From an uncultured Maribacter sp. (GTDB lineage Bacteria > Bacteroidota > Bacteroidia > Flavobacteriales > Flavobacteriaceae): a stretch of DNA of 64,000 nt. Each line of letters opens with the position of its first letter. Position 1 is the stretch's first letter. Where the stretch lies: positions 62,001-126,000 of the forward strand of contig CANNFY010000004.1 of NCBI GenBank assembly GCA_947504045.1, written 5' to 3'. Shown here in pieces: positions 35,957-45,234 of this stretch. The notes under the pieces are model-generated. The model was not told the DNA's origin. It ran no database searches and saw nothing but the letters and a program-made list of their open reading frames with translations. The translations under genes were made by a program, and so were the position numbers.

Positions 35957-36538
35957 TTAACCGTGAATGGTTTCTTTTTTACTAAGGTTTTTCATTATTT
36001 GAGCTTCGTAATCTAATAACTCTTGCCATTTTTTATTAACCTCTATTGTGTCGCCATATTTTCTGGCAAAACCAAGAAACATAGTGTAATGTGTAGCTTC
36101 ACTTACCATAAGTTTATGGTAAAACTCACGTAATTCTTTGTCTTCTAATTGTTCTGATAAAAGTCTAAAACGCTCGCAACTACGAGCTTCAATTAGTGCT
36201 GCATATAATAGTCTGTGTACTAATTGCGTAGTTCTGCTGCCACCTTTTGGAAAAAACTTAATAAGTTCAATTACATAGGTGTCTTTACGGTCTCTTCCTA
36301 AGGTTTTTCCACGAGCAATTATACGGTCATGTACCATTTTAAAATGGCCCATTTCTTCTCTAGATAAGGCAATCATTTCTTGGGTAAGTTCTGTATATTC
36401 TGGAAAAGAAACTATTAAAGAAATGGCTGTACTTGCTGCTTTTTGTTCACAATACGCATGGTCAGTAAGTATTTCGTCAATGTTTTTTTCTACAATGTTA
36501 ACCCATCTTGGGTCTGTTGGTAATTTAAGTCCTAACAT
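35957..36538 (-). CDS. miaE: tRNA-(ms2io6A)-hydroxylase MiaE
   Basis: A 193-residue di-iron, ferritin-like protein that hydroxylates the isopentenyl group of modified A37 in tRNA. The start is the ATG giving MLGLKLPTDPRWVN, six codons after an upstream in-frame ATG that adds nothing recognisable. Iron ligands are visible as repeated E/H pairs: DHAYCEQKAA, REEMGHFKMVH, ALIEARSCERF and SEATHYTMF. The length matches MiaE. It is convergent with ppx (3 bases between stops). Confidence 0.9.
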   Translation of the reverse strand: MLGLKLPTDPRWVNIVEKNIDEILTDHAYCEQKAASTAISLIVSFPEYTELTQEMIALSREEMGHFKMVHDRIIARGKTLGRDRKDTYVIELIKFFPKGGSRTTQLVHRLLYAALIEARSCERFRLLSEQLEDKELREFYHKLMVSEATHYTMFLGFARKYGDTIEVNKKWQELLDYEAQIMKNLSKKETIHG

Positions 36539-36625
36539 AATATAAAATGAAATCAAATGTACAAGTAAACATAATCACATCAAAATAGTATCTTTGAAAG
36601 ATTGGTAATATATCCTCTTTTTTAA

Positions 36626-36973
36626 ATGCAAAAACTAGACAAAATTTTAGGTTTTTTATATGGCATATTATGTTTTGTATCAGCAATTTTACAATATAAT
36701 GATCCAGATCCAATACTCTGGATTGTACTATACTCTTGTGCGGCAATAGTATCTTTTGCTTATGCATTAAATAAAGTGCCAACACTCTTGTTGGTTATAA
36801 CAGCAGCAATTAGTTTGTTTGGTTTCTTTTTTATGTTTCCAGAAAAATTTGAAGGGTTTGAAATTGGAAAAGGCGATATAAAAAATATAGAAGAGGGTAG
36901 AGAGGCTTTTGGGTTGTTAATTATGGCAATATGTTTTGCTTTTTTTGCTTTAAGAGCTAAGCGATTAAGTTAA
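36626..36973 (+). CDS. Transmembrane 220 (TMEM220) family protein
   Basis: A 115-residue protein with four hydrophobic helices. The N-terminal ILGFLYGILCFVSAILQYNDPDPILWIVLYSC carries the family's QYNDPD signature between helices 1 and 2. The C-terminal half has EGREAFGLLIMAICFAFFAL. Function is unknown in bacteria and vertebrates. Its last nine bases overlap the 3' end of convergent dnaX. Confidence 0.85.
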   Translation: MQKLDKILGFLYGILCFVSAILQYNDPDPILWIVLYSCAAIVSFAYALNKVPTLLLVITAAISLFGFFFMFPEKFEGFEIGKGDIKNIEEGREAFGLLIMAICFAFFALRAKRLS

Positions 36974-38749
36974 ATCCATATCAAATTCTTTTCGGAGTAA
37001 GTCTATAACCGGATTTTTTTGTCTTAATTTTTCGTATTTCTCTTCTGGTGTAAAGGCAAATTTAGTTTCGGTAGTTTCGTTTACTTTAATCTGAAGTTCT
37101 AAAAAATAATTGTTTAGTTCTTTTTTTAAAAACTCCATGAGCTCATATTGTTCGCGCTCAATTTCTTTTTTCATAGTATCATTTGGAAGCTCAATCCAAA
37201 TAGTATTTCCTTCCTTTAGTTTAGGAGCATCAGCATTAAGGTTAGAAGCTAGTATTTTTTGTCCCTTGGCATCAATTATGTTTACAAATTTGGTCCATAG
37301 GTTTTGTAATTTTTCTTCAGAAAAAGCATCTTTAGGTAATTTAGACTCATCAATTACATGTTCTTTTTTATTTAACTCATGTTCTTTTTTAACTTTAAGA
37401 CTAGAGATAGATAAGCCTGATACTCTTTTTATAGGGTTTTTTAAATCTATTTTTTTTACAGAAGGTACTGGGGTGGTTACTACACTTTCTGTAGTAATAT
37501 GTTGTTTATCAGTTGTTTTGGTTTCTGCAACCTTTTTTGGAGTTACTTCTTCAGTGGTAACACTCTTATTTGCGTTTAGTTGCTTATTTGGAGCTTCTAA
37601 GTTTTTATGTTCTTTTTTAAAGAAAGAAGCTGGAGCAATAAAGGAAATAGTTTTATTCTGAAGTGCTAAGGATTCAGGATTTTTTTTTTCTCCATCAAAA
37701 TTGATAGAGGATAATTTCATTAAAGTAAGTTCTACTAGTAAACGTTGATTTTTACTGGTTTTATATTTTAGATCACAATCGTTTGCTATATCTAATGCCT
37801 GTAAAAGAAAGGAACTTGAAGTTTTTTGTGATTGAGTTTGGTATTTCTTTTTAGTAACTTCTCCTACTTCTAGCAGAGGAATGGTTTCTTGGTGTTTGCA
37901 TACCATTAAATCTCTAAAATGAGATGCCAAACCATTTATAAAGTGGTGACCATCAAAACCTAAAGAAAGTGTTTTATTAAACTGTATTAATACTTGTGGT
38001 ATATTATGTTCTATTATATAATCTGTAGCAGCAAAATAGGTGTCATAATCTAATACATTTAGGTTTTCCGTAACTGCTTTTCTTGTAAGGTTACTACCGG
38101 AAAAACTTACTACACGATCAAAAATGGAAAGAGCATCTCTCATGGCTCCGTCTGCTTTTTGAGCAATAATATGTAAGGCCTCTTCTTCTGCTGTTATACC
38201 TTGGTTTTCTGCTATGTATTTTAAATATTCTGTAGCATCTTTTACAGTAATACGTTTAAAATCAAATATTTGACATCTAGACAGTATTGTTGGTATTATT
38301 TTGTGCTTTTCTGTAGTTGCTAAAATAAAAATAGCATGTTTAGGGGGTTCTTCTAAGGTTTTTAAAAAAGCATTAAAGGCAGATGACGAAAGCATATGTA
38401 CCTCATCTATAATATAAACTTTATAGTTTCCAACTTGTGGTGGTATGCGTACTTGATCTATAAGATTACGAATATCGTCTACAGAGTTATTAGATGCTGC
38501 ATCTAGCTCAAAAATATTAAAAGCAAAATCTTCATCTTCTTTATGACTATCATCTTGGTTTATTTGCTTTGCTAATATTCTTGCACAAGTTGTTTTACCA
38601 ACTCCACGAGGTCCGCAAAATAATAGTGCTTGTGCTAAATGGTTATTGTCAATTGCGTTAAGTAAAGTATTGGTAATAGCTTGTTGGCCTACAACATCTT
38701 TAAATGTTTTAGGTCTGTACTTACGAGCTGATACTATAAATGGTTCCAA
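36965..38749 (-). CDS. dnaX: DNA polymerase III subunit gamma/tau
   Basis: A 594-residue clamp-loader ATPase. Walker A GPRGVGKT is at residues 46-53; the Walker B region is VYIIDEVHMLS; the sensor/SRC block ILSRCQIF follows. In most bacteria four cysteines after Walker A bind zinc. Here the segment at about 62-77 is a short acidic run (QINQDDSHKEDEDFAFN) with none of them. The middle (about 380-470) is low-complexity, Lys/Thr/Val-rich linker; the tau part follows. No programmed frameshift slip site was looked for in detail. Confidence 0.94.
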   Translation of the reverse strand: MEPFIVSARKYRPKTFKDVVGQQAITNTLLNAIDNNHLAQALLFCGPRGVGKTTCARILAKQINQDDSHKEDEDFAFNIFELDAASNNSVDDIRNLIDQVRIPPQVGNYKVYIIDEVHMLSSSAFNAFLKTLEEPPKHAIFILATTEKHKIIPTILSRCQIFDFKRITVKDATEYLKYIAENQGITAEEEALHIIAQKADGAMRDALSIFDRVVSFSGSNLTRKAVTENLNVLDYDTYFAATDYIIEHNIPQVLIQFNKTLSLGFDGHHFINGLASHFRDLMVCKHQETIPLLEVGEVTKKKYQTQSQKTSSSFLLQALDIANDCDLKYKTSKNQRLLVELTLMKLSSINFDGEKKNPESLALQNKTISFIAPASFFKKEHKNLEAPNKQLNANKSVTTEEVTPKKVAETKTTDKQHITTESVVTTPVPSVKKIDLKNPIKRVSGLSISSLKVKKEHELNKKEHVIDESKLPKDAFSEEKLQNLWTKFVNIIDAKGQKILASNLNADAPKLKEGNTIWIELPNDTMKKEIEREQYELMEFLKKELNNYFLELQIKVNETTETKFAFTPEEKYEKLRQKNPVIDLLRKEFDMDLT

Positions 38750-38799
38750 ATACGATTACTTTTTGTTTTAAATATATAATTTAAAAATGGAGTATTCTA

Positions 38800-38807
38800 C
38801 AAATATA
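38800..38807 (-). promoter_or_regulatory. -7 box upstream of dnaX
   Basis: On the minus strand TATATTTG matches TAnnTTTG, 50 bases before the dnaX ATG. A -33 TTG at the right distance was not found. Confidence 0.4.
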
Positions 38808-38872
38808 AAAATAGCTAAAGATTTTGCGCTTTATTTAAGTAATAATAGATACATATTTATCAACAATTAAGT

Positions 38873-38880
38873 TACATTTG
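38873..38880 (+). promoter_or_regulatory. -7 box of rnpB
   Basis: TACATTTG matches TAnnTTTG and ends 5 bases before the deduced 5' end of the RNase P RNA, the expected distance. The -33 element is not clear. Confidence 0.6.
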
Positions 38881-38885
38881 TGCCC

Positions 38886-39193
38886 GAGCAGGTCTCCTTA
38901 TCGCTGTTCGCTTTATGCGAAGAGAGGAAAGTCCGGACACCATAGTGCAGTATAGCGGGTAACACCCGTCTCCCATTTTTTGGGACGGACAAGTGCAACA
39001 GAAAGTATGTACAGGTAATGCTGTAGTGAAACCAGGTAAACTCTATACGGTGAAACGTCACGTAAATCAGTGTTTGAGGGCAGCACGTCCAAGCTGAAGG
39101 GTAGGCGGTTAGAGCTATTAGGTAACTAATAGTCTAGATAAATGATAAGGATTTGTTTTTTAACAAAGACAGAATCCGGCTTATGGCCTGCTT
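38886..39193 (+). ncRNA. rnpB: RNase P RNA (class A)
   Basis: The region contains the universally conserved GAGGAAAGTCCGGACACC block (P4 and J3/4 side). Near the 3' end it has the matching ACAGAATCCGGCTTATGGCC. The termini pair as helix P1: AGCAGGTC at 38887-38894 with GGCCTGCT at 39185-39192, followed by a T-tract that would terminate it. It is the catalytic RNA that trims tRNA 5' leaders. The osmC stop codon lies directly beyond on the other strand. rnz at 30853 handles the tRNA 3' end. Confidence 0.95.
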
Positions 39194-39195
39194 TT

Positions 39196-39666
39196 TTATT
39201 CTATTATAACTTTTGGAAGATGGTTTATTTTAAAATTGCAAGAATTAGCAATAAAACACATTTCGTTTGCTTTTTCGTGTAAACCTAAGGCTTTTTCTTT
39301 ATGTGTAACATTTGTTATTGTTATTACCGGGTTTAGAGTTACACTTGTAAATTTTTCGCTTCCATTAGAGGTTTCTTCCATTATACCAGAAGCATTATCT
39401 ATATATGAGGTTACAATAATATTATTGGAAGAGCATAGGTGTAAAAACCATAGCATATGGCAGGAAGATATTGAAGATAAAAATAAGTCTTCTGGATTGT
39501 ATTTGGTTTTGTCACCTAAAAAAGATGGATCCGAGGAGCCATATATTTTAGCATATTTTTCAGCGCCGCTTATAATATGATTGCGTTTGTATGTTTTATA
39601 GCTTTTTGTTCCAGAACCTTCATTGCCGGTCCAAACAGTTTTTATTTTATAATGATGTTTTTTCAT
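39196..39666 (-). CDS. OsmC/Ohr family peroxiredoxin-like protein
   Basis: A 156-residue cytoplasmic protein of the thiol-dependent organic-hydroperoxide reductase fold. The two family cysteines are present: Cys69 in LSSISSCHMLWFLHLC and Cys137 in HEKANEMCFIANS. PEDLFLSSISS is the usual helix start. It would reduce organic peroxides with a dithiol donor. Its 3' end abuts the rnpB terminator, so the two convergent transcripts share a single termination zone. Confidence 0.88.
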   Translation of the reverse strand: MKKHHYKIKTVWTGNEGSGTKSYKTYKRNHIISGAEKYAKIYGSSDPSFLGDKTKYNPEDLFLSSISSCHMLWFLHLCSSNNIIVTSYIDNASGIMEETSNGSEKFTSVTLNPVITITNVTHKEKALGLHEKANEMCFIANSCNFKINHLPKVIIE

Positions 39667-39688
39667 AACAAAATAAAAGTTTTAGTAA

Positions 39689-40234
39689 TTAGTCAGAATT
39701 TTGTTCGAAAAAACTAAAAACACTACCACCGTATTTTCTTTGGTTGGTAAAATTTTCTAAACTAGATAAATCGGTATGTTTAGAGTGTTCTATAATTAGT
39801 ATTCCATTATCTAATAATAAATCTTTTTTAAATACGAGTTCTGGAATTTTAGAAAACTCTTCTAAAGCCAAATCATAAGGCGGGTCTGCAAAAATTATGG
39901 TATTCTTTTGATTTACTTTTTCTAAGTATTGAAAAACATCACTTTTTATGGCAGTAATATTAAAATCTAATTCTTTAGAGATTTTGTCAATATACTGAAT
40001 ACAACCATAGTTAGCATCTACAGAGGTTATAAGTTGTGTTCCTCTAGAGGCAAATTCAAAGCTAATGTTGCCGGTTCCAGAAAACAAATCTAAAACAACT
40101 AAGTCTTCTATATAGTAAAGATTGTTTAGTATGTTAAATAATGCCTCTTTGGCCATATCTGTTGTTGGTCTAACAGGTAATTTTTTAGGAGCTTGTAAAT
40201 GTCTTCCTTTATGTTTTCCAGAAATTATTCGCAT
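39689..40234 (-). CDS. rsmD: 16S rRNA (guanine966-N2)-methyltransferase
   Basis: A 181-residue SAM-dependent methyltransferase. MRIISGKHKGRHLQAP and PTTDMAKEALFNIL are the RsmD N-terminal signature. VLDLFSGTGNISFEFASRG is the SAM loop, and FADPPYDLAL carries the catalytic DPPY. It methylates G966 of 16S rRNA (E. coli numbering) on the assembled small subunit. It shares one base with the stop of the DUF3822 gene upstream, indicating tight coupling. Confidence 0.93.
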   Translation of the reverse strand: MRIISGKHKGRHLQAPKKLPVRPTTDMAKEALFNILNNLYYIEDLVVLDLFSGTGNISFEFASRGTQLITSVDANYGCIQYIDKISKELDFNITAIKSDVFQYLEKVNQKNTIIFADPPYDLALEEFSKIPELVFKKDLLLDNGILIIEHSKHTDLSSLENFTNQRKYGGSVFSFFEQNSD

Positions 40235-41058
40235 TATAGGGCGTTTATAACAGTAAAATCTATAGAGTTGTTTTCTGCTATAGGATGATATGTGTTTTTT
40301 GGAATAAAAATAGTAATATTCTTTATGTACTTATAGCATATTTTGTAGAGGTAATCCTCTTCTTCAATAGTGCCAAAAAGTTTTAACTGTATTGTTTCTG
40401 GGTCTAAATTTAGTTGTTCTAAGGTAAATAGGGTGTAGTATATAAAGTCTTCTTTAGAGTTAAAGTTAAAAGAGTTATGTAATACTAATTTTTTATTTTT
40501 TAAAACAGTTATATCTAAATACTTTTCAGAAACATGTATATAACAAATACTTTCTTTAATTGGTGTGGGTATGTTTAATAAACTGTGCACCATAACAGAG
40601 CTACTATGTTTATAGGTAAATTCTCCAAAAAGCTCGTATATATAGTTGTTTATATTTACAAAAGGAACATAAACAGTTATTAGCTCAGTATTTTCAATTT
40701 CGTCATATGCTAAAAGGTCGTTTGGTAAAATTTTAGCATTAAAATTTATATAGCTTTCTAATTCATCAGGATTAAAAAGTGGTTTTGGTACTATGCTAAA
40801 TAACAGATTTTTATGAATAACAATTACTTCAGTAAATTTTAGCTTGTTAATACCGTATTCTTCTATAATAGGTTTTAATTCCTGTAGTAACTCAAAAGGA
40901 TTAACTTCTTTTTTAAAGTTTTTGGTTGTAGAAGTTAATATTTTATTACTTACAGAATCTACAATACAAAAAGAAAGTCCATTCAAACTAATCTGAATGG
41001 ACAATTTCTTAAATTCGTAATCTGCTAAGGCAGGTATGTTATTCACTTTTCTTGTCAT
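40234..41058 (-). CDS. DUF3822 family protein, actin-like (PilM/GspL-type) fold suspected
   Basis: A 274-residue soluble protein. I use the ATG giving MTRKVNNIPALADYEFKKLS, since the 12 extra codons of an earlier ATG lie inside the upstream gene. I recognise the DUF3822 type, found beside rsmD in Bacteroidota. LSIQISLNGLSFCIVDS near the start looks like the first phosphate strand of actin-like PilM/GspL proteins, and later strands (YIHVSEKYLDITVLKNKKLVL) repeat the pattern. No ATPase activity can be claimed. It overlaps the pseudopilin-like gene by 20 bases. Confidence 0.78.
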   Translation of the reverse strand: MTRKVNNIPALADYEFKKLSIQISLNGLSFCIVDSVSNKILTSTTKNFKKEVNPFELLQELKPIIEEYGINKLKFTEVIVIHKNLLFSIVPKPLFNPDELESYINFNAKILPNDLLAYDEIENTELITVYVPFVNINNYIYELFGEFTYKHSSSVMVHSLLNIPTPIKESICYIHVSEKYLDITVLKNKKLVLHNSFNFNSKEDFIYYTLFTLEQLNLDPETIQLKLFGTIEEEDYLYKICYKYIKNITIFIPKNTYHPIAENNSIDFTVINAL

Positions 41059-41686
41059 AAATTGGTGGCCAGTTACCGCTTGTGCTAACTTCATCTAAAG
41101 AACCAACTTTAATTTCGCTACCGTTTACTTCTTCAACACTAATTTGAGAATTTTCGCGCTCAAGAAGTTCTTTAGGCTGGTCTCCTAGTATTACACTTTT
41201 AGCAACTTTTGCTTCAAAAACTGGAGCTTTGTAACCACTTTTCTCAATTACACTAGCTTTCATGGTAAATTTTTCACCATTTGGAGCTCCAGGTACGTTC
41301 ATCATTGTTTTGTAACGATCATCATTTTTAAATAAAGAATCTTTAACAGAAACAAGACCTAGTGTGTCTATAATTTTTACTTCTTTTAAAACATCAATTT
41401 GGTATGTTTTATCAAATTCCATATAAGAAGAATCTCTTTGTTGTGTAATAGTATAGTTTCCTCTTTCTACAAAATCAACAAGATTTTTAAAGCTATTAGC
41501 ATATTTTCCTGTAACAGTTTTGTATGCTTCTTGCGAGTTTCTAATATCTTTTAACTTAGAAACAACTTTACTAAAACGCTCTTCTTTTACTTTTTTAAAT
41601 TCGATTGGTCCTGTAACAGACTGATAAATAGCATATCCTAAACCGATACACGCAATCCAAAGTACAATTTGTATTATGGTCTTCAT
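41039..41686 (-). CDS. Single-pass membrane protein with pseudopilin-like N-terminal half
   Basis: A 215-residue protein. A membrane helix lies at residues 4-22 (IIQIVLWIACIGLGYAIYQ). Then comes an amphipathic helix with FSKVVSKLKDIRNSQEAYKTVTGKYANSFKNLVDFV, which resembles the post-helix segment of type II secretion pseudopilins. The C-terminal half (from about 110) is unrecognised. No prepilin-peptidase site precedes the helix. It heads a coupled trio with DUF3822 and rsmD. Family function unknown. Confidence 0.72.
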   Translation of the reverse strand: MKTIIQIVLWIACIGLGYAIYQSVTGPIEFKKVKEERFSKVVSKLKDIRNSQEAYKTVTGKYANSFKNLVDFVERGNYTITQQRDSSYMEFDKTYQIDVLKEVKIIDTLGLVSVKDSLFKNDDRYKTMMNVPGAPNGEKFTMKASVIEKSGYKAPVFEAKVAKSVILGDQPKELLERENSQISVEEVNGSEIKVGSLDEVSTSGNWPPIYDKKSE

Positions 41687-41787
41687 TTCTTATGTGTTAA
41701 TTATATTTAGTGGTTCTCACAAATCTACAATTTTTTTTTAATCGTAAAAGGTTTTCTAGAAAAAATCCTGATTATATTTGATGTTAT

Positions 41788-43221
41788 ATGAAATCTATTA
41801 CTAATGCATCTTTTTTTAGTTTACTAAAGTCTAAGTTTCCACATGAGCCTACATTAAAGCAAATAATAGCGCTTGAAAAGTTAGCATCTTTTATATTATC
41901 TAAAGAAAAAGAGCAAGTATTTTTATTAAAAGGTTTTGCCGGAACAGGTAAAACAACTTTAATAGGCACAATGGTAAACTGTTTATGGCAAGCAGCAAGT
42001 AAGGCAGTGCTTATGGCGCCTACAGGTAGGGCAGCAAAGGTTATGTCTAACTATTCTAATACCAAAGCTTTTACAATACACAGAAAAATTTATTTTCCTA
42101 AAAAACAAAGTGGGGGCGGAGTGCAGTTTATTTTGGCACCAAATAAACATAGGAATACTATATTTATAGTAGATGAGGCATCTATGATACCAGATAGACC
42201 AGCAGATTCTAAATTGTTTGAAAATGGTTCTTTATTAGATGATCTAATTCAGTTTGTATATTCTGGTCATAATTGTAAATTAATTTTAATAGGCGATACA
42301 GCACAGTTACCACCAGTGCATTTGAGTTTAAGTCCGGCTTTAGATGAAGATAAATTATCTTTAAATTATAATAAAGATGTTATTAAGTTAGAGTTAGATG
42401 AAGTAGTAAGACAAGCAGAAAATTCTGGTATATTAGTAAATGCAACATTGTTGAGAGAAGAGTTACAAGGTTCTTTTTATGATACTTTTAAATTTAATGT
42501 AGATCCTTTTAAAGATATAGTAAGGTTGCAAGATGGTTATGAAATACAGGAAGCTATAGATACCTCTTACTCTGAAAATGGAAAAGAAGAAACTGCATTT
42601 ATAGTGCGTTCTAATAAAAGAGCTAATTTGTATAATGAAAATATTAGAAGTAGAATTTTATTCTTAGAAAATGAACTTGCTGTTGGCGATTATATGATGG
42701 TGGTTAAGAATAACTACTTTTGGTTAAAACCAGAATCTGAAGCTGGTTTTATTGCTAATGGTGATATTATTGAAGTTCTAGAAATTTTTAAATTTAAAGA
42801 AATTTATGGCTTCAAATTTGCAGAGGTAAAAGTAACTATGGTAGATTATCCTAATCAAAAACCTTTTGAAACAGTTCTTTTATTAGACACTATTAGTGCA
42901 GAATCTCCTTCATTATCTTATGAAGATGGAAATAGATTGTACCAAGAGGTAATGAAGGATTATGAAACAGAATCTTCTAAATATAAAAAATTCTTAGCGG
43001 TTAAGAATAATAAATTCTTTAACGCCTTACAAGTAAAATTCTCCTATGCTATAACATGCCATAAATCGCAAGGTGGGCAATGGAATACTGTTTTTGTAGA
43101 ACAACCATATATGCCAAATGGTATAGATAAAGAATATTTAAGGTGGTTGTATACAGCAGTAACTAGAGCAAAAAAGCAATTATATTTAATTGGATTTAAG
43201 AGTACTTTTTTTGAAAATTAA
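41788..43221 (+). CDS. RecD-like (Pif1/RecD2 type) superfamily 1B DNA helicase
   Basis: A 477-residue ATPase: Walker A GFAGTGKTT (residues 49-57), motif II FIVDEASMI, motif III ILIGDTAQLPP, motif IV area TAFIVRSNKRANLYNENIRSRIL, and the UvrD-C2-like end YAITCHKSQGGQWNTVF ... YLRWLYTAVTRAKKQLYLIGF. It lacks the long N-terminal region of RecD2 and has no RecB/RecC neighbours, so it is a stand-alone 5'-3' helicase of unknown pathway. It is divergent from the pseudopilin-like gene. Confidence 0.88.
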   Translation: MKSITNASFFSLLKSKFPHEPTLKQIIALEKLASFILSKEKEQVFLLKGFAGTGKTTLIGTMVNCLWQAASKAVLMAPTGRAAKVMSNYSNTKAFTIHRKIYFPKKQSGGGVQFILAPNKHRNTIFIVDEASMIPDRPADSKLFENGSLLDDLIQFVYSGHNCKLILIGDTAQLPPVHLSLSPALDEDKLSLNYNKDVIKLELDEVVRQAENSGILVNATLLREELQGSFYDTFKFNVDPFKDIVRLQDGYEIQEAIDTSYSENGKEETAFIVRSNKRANLYNENIRSRILFLENELAVGDYMMVVKNNYFWLKPESEAGFIANGDIIEVLEIFKFKEIYGFKFAEVKVTMVDYPNQKPFETVLLLDTISAESPSLSYEDGNRLYQEVMKDYETESSKYKKFLAVKNNKFFNALQVKFSYAITCHKSQGGQWNTVFVEQPYMPNGIDKEYLRWLYTAVTRAKKQLYLIGFKSTFFEN

Positions 43222-43233
43222 GAACAATAAAAA

Positions 43234-43800
43234 ATGACAACAGAAACAATTTTAAGTATATTCTTAGGTGTCGGTTTAGCCGCCTCAGTAGGGTTTAGAG
43301 TATTCTTGCCTTTATTTGCTTTAAGTCTGGCTTCCTATTTTAATGTATGGGAATTAAATAATAGTTGGGAATGGATTGGGAGTTTAGCAGCTGTTATTAC
43401 ATTAGGAGTAGCTACTATGGTAGAGCTGTTTGCTTATTTCATTCCGTGGATAGATAATCTTTTAGATAGTTTTGCTGTACCTTTGGCAGCAGTAGCTGGC
43501 ACCGCTGTAATGGTGTCTACTGTTGCAAATTTAGACCCAGTTGTAACATGGTCTTTGGCAATAATTGCAGGAGGTGGTACAGCAACAGCAATAAAAGGAG
43601 CAGGAGCAACTACACGTTTAGCATCTACAGCAACAACAGGAGGTTTAGCAAACCCTGTTGTGGCTACAGTAGAAACAGGAACAGCAATGGCAGTTACTGC
43701 AGCTTCTATTTTTGCACCAATATTGGCAGCAATATTGGTAATAATAATATTGGTAATAATATTTTTAATTTATAGAAAATTAAGACCAAAAAGTAATTAA
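43234..43800 (+). CDS. DUF4126 domain membrane protein
   Basis: A 188-residue membrane protein with five or six hydrophobic helices. It is alanine/threonine/glycine-rich and contains [23 protein letters not shown] near the start and [40 protein letters not shown] in the middle, the DUF4126 pattern. Function unknown. It begins 12 bases after the helicase stop and precedes kdsB by 16 bases, so it may be the first gene of the Kdo-related set or only a neighbour. Confidence 0.83.
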   Translation: MTTETILSIFLGVGLAASVGFRVFLPLFALSLASYFNVWELNNSWEWIGSLAAVITLGVATMVELFAYFIPWIDNLLDSFAVPLAAVAGTAVMVSTVANLDPVVTWSLAIIAGGGTATAIKGAGATTRLASTATTGGLANPVVATVETGTAMAVTAASIFAPILAAILVIIILVIIFLIYRKLRPKSN

Positions 43801-43816
43801 TATAATAACAAATAGC

Positions 43817-44545
43817 GTGAAAGTAATAGCAATGATTCCGGCTCGTTATGCCGCTTCTAGATTTCCAGCAAAATTAATGCAAGACCTTGCAGGAAAACCA
43901 GTTATACTAAGAACTTATGAAGCTGCTGTAAATACAAAACTATTTGATAAAGTTTATGTAGTAACAGATAGCGATATTATTTTTGAAACAATAGAAAAAG
44001 CTGGTGGTAATGTTATTAAAAGCATTAAGGAGCATGATTGTGGAAGTGATCGTATTGCAGAAGCAGTAGAAGACTTAGAGGTAGATATTATTGTAAATGT
44101 ACAAGGCGATGAACCTTTTACAGATAGAAAAAGTTTAGCCGCTGTTTTAGAAGTTTTTAAAAAAGACCCTAAAAAAGAAATTGATTTAGCCTCTTTAATG
44201 GTAAGAATTACAAATTTGGAAGAAATAAATAACCCAAATACCGTAAAAGTTATTGTAGATAAAGAAAATAGAGCATTATATTTTTCGCGCTCTCCAATAC
44301 CATATCCAAGAGATACAAAAATAGAAAGTACATATTATAAGCATAAAGGAATATATGCTTTTAGAAAAAGTGCATTAATGGATTTTCAACGCTTACCTAT
44401 GCTAATGCTAGAAGCAGTAGAAAAAATAGAAGCTATTAGGTATTTAGAATACGGGAAAACAATTAAAATGGTAGAAACTACTGTAAGTGGAATAGAAATA
44501 GACACGCCAGAAGATTTAAAAAGAGCAAGAGCAGAATGGAAGTAG
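43817..44545 (+). CDS. kdsB: 3-deoxy-manno-octulosonate cytidylyltransferase
   Basis: A 242-residue enzyme that activates Kdo (or an 8-amino variant) as the CMP-sugar for lipopolysaccharide core assembly. It starts with GTG; the conserved N-terminus [20 protein letters not shown] follows. Other blocks are [27 protein letters not shown] (metal-binding aspartate) and the C-terminal [14 protein letters not shown]. The last 10 bases overlap the HAD gene. Genes downstream suggest use of a modified Kdo, see the KdnB-like gene. Confidence 0.94.
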   Translation: MKVIAMIPARYAASRFPAKLMQDLAGKPVILRTYEAAVNTKLFDKVYVVTDSDIIFETIEKAGGNVIKSIKEHDCGSDRIAEAVEDLEVDIIVNVQGDEPFTDRKSLAAVLEVFKKDPKKEIDLASLMVRITNLEEINNPNTVKVIVDKENRALYFSRSPIPYPRDTKIESTYYKHKGIYAFRKSALMDFQRLPMLMLEAVEKIEAIRYLEYGKTIKMVETTVSGIEIDTPEDLKRARAEWK

Positions 44546-45234
44546 ATTACAGTAAAATAAAAGTTGTTGGTTTTGATGCAGATGATACACTTTGGGTAAA
44601 CGAAACTTATTTTAGACAAGCAGAAGAAGAATTTGCTAGTTTATTAGAAGGGTATGAAACTAAAAACAAAATAGACCAAGAGTTGTTTAAAATGGAAATT
44701 AAAAATCTTCATTTATACGGTTATGGTATAAAAGGTTTTACCTTGTCTATGGTAGAATCTGCTATGGACTTATCTAACAATAATGTACCTCAAAAGACTA
44801 TTAATAAAATTCTAGATATAGGAAAAAGAATGCTTCAACAACCTGTAGAGTTGTTAGATGGCATAGAGGAGGTTCTAGAAAAATTACAAAGCAAGTATAG
44901 GTTAATAGTTTTAACAAAAGGAGATTTACTAGATCAAGAAAGGAAGGTAGAGCGATCTGGTTTAAAAAAATATTTTCATCATGTAGAGGTACTTAGTGAT
45001 AAAAAAGAGAAAAACTACCAAAACCTATTAGAGCATTTAGAAATTAAGGAATCCGAGTTTTTAATGATAGGAAATTCTTTAAAATCTGACGTTTTGCCAT
45101 TGGTAAATATTGGTGCAAAAGCAGTTCATGTTCCATTCCATACTACTTGGGAACACGAAATGGTAAAAGACGGAGAAGATAATGGAGAGTATTTAACCAT
45201 AAATACAATTAAAGATATTCTAAACTATTTGTAA
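44536..45234 (+). CDS. HAD-superfamily hydrolase
   Basis: A 232-residue phosphatase-like protein. Motif I is [17 protein letters not shown] (nucleophile Asp14 and Asp16). Motif II is LIVLTKGD, and motif III/IV is [26 protein letters not shown]. An alpha-helical cap lies at about 20-90. Substrate unknown. It overlaps kdsB by 10 bases and the next gene by one base (TAATG), so it is firmly in this operon. A sugar-phosphate substrate of Kdo metabolism is conceivable, but Kdo 8-phosphate phosphatases (KdsC) are usually shorter and lack a cap. Confidence 0.87.
   Translation: MEVDYSKIKVVGFDADDTLWVNETYFRQAEEEFASLLEGYETKNKIDQELFKMEIKNLHLYGYGIKGFTLSMVESAMDLSNNNVPQKTINKILDIGKRMLQQPVELLDGIEEVLEKLQSKYRLIVLTKGDLLDQERKVERSGLKKYFHHVEVLSDKKEKNYQNLLEHLEIKESEFLMIGNSLKSDVLPLVNIGAKAVHVPFHTTWEHEMVKDGEDNGEYLTINTIKDILNYL

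Noticed and set aside
37110-37661. 183-codon plus-strand open frame inside dnaX
   Set aside because: It lies antisense to the tau linker of dnaX. Hydrophobic Phe/Ser-rich translation is the usual artefact of AT-rich antisense reading.
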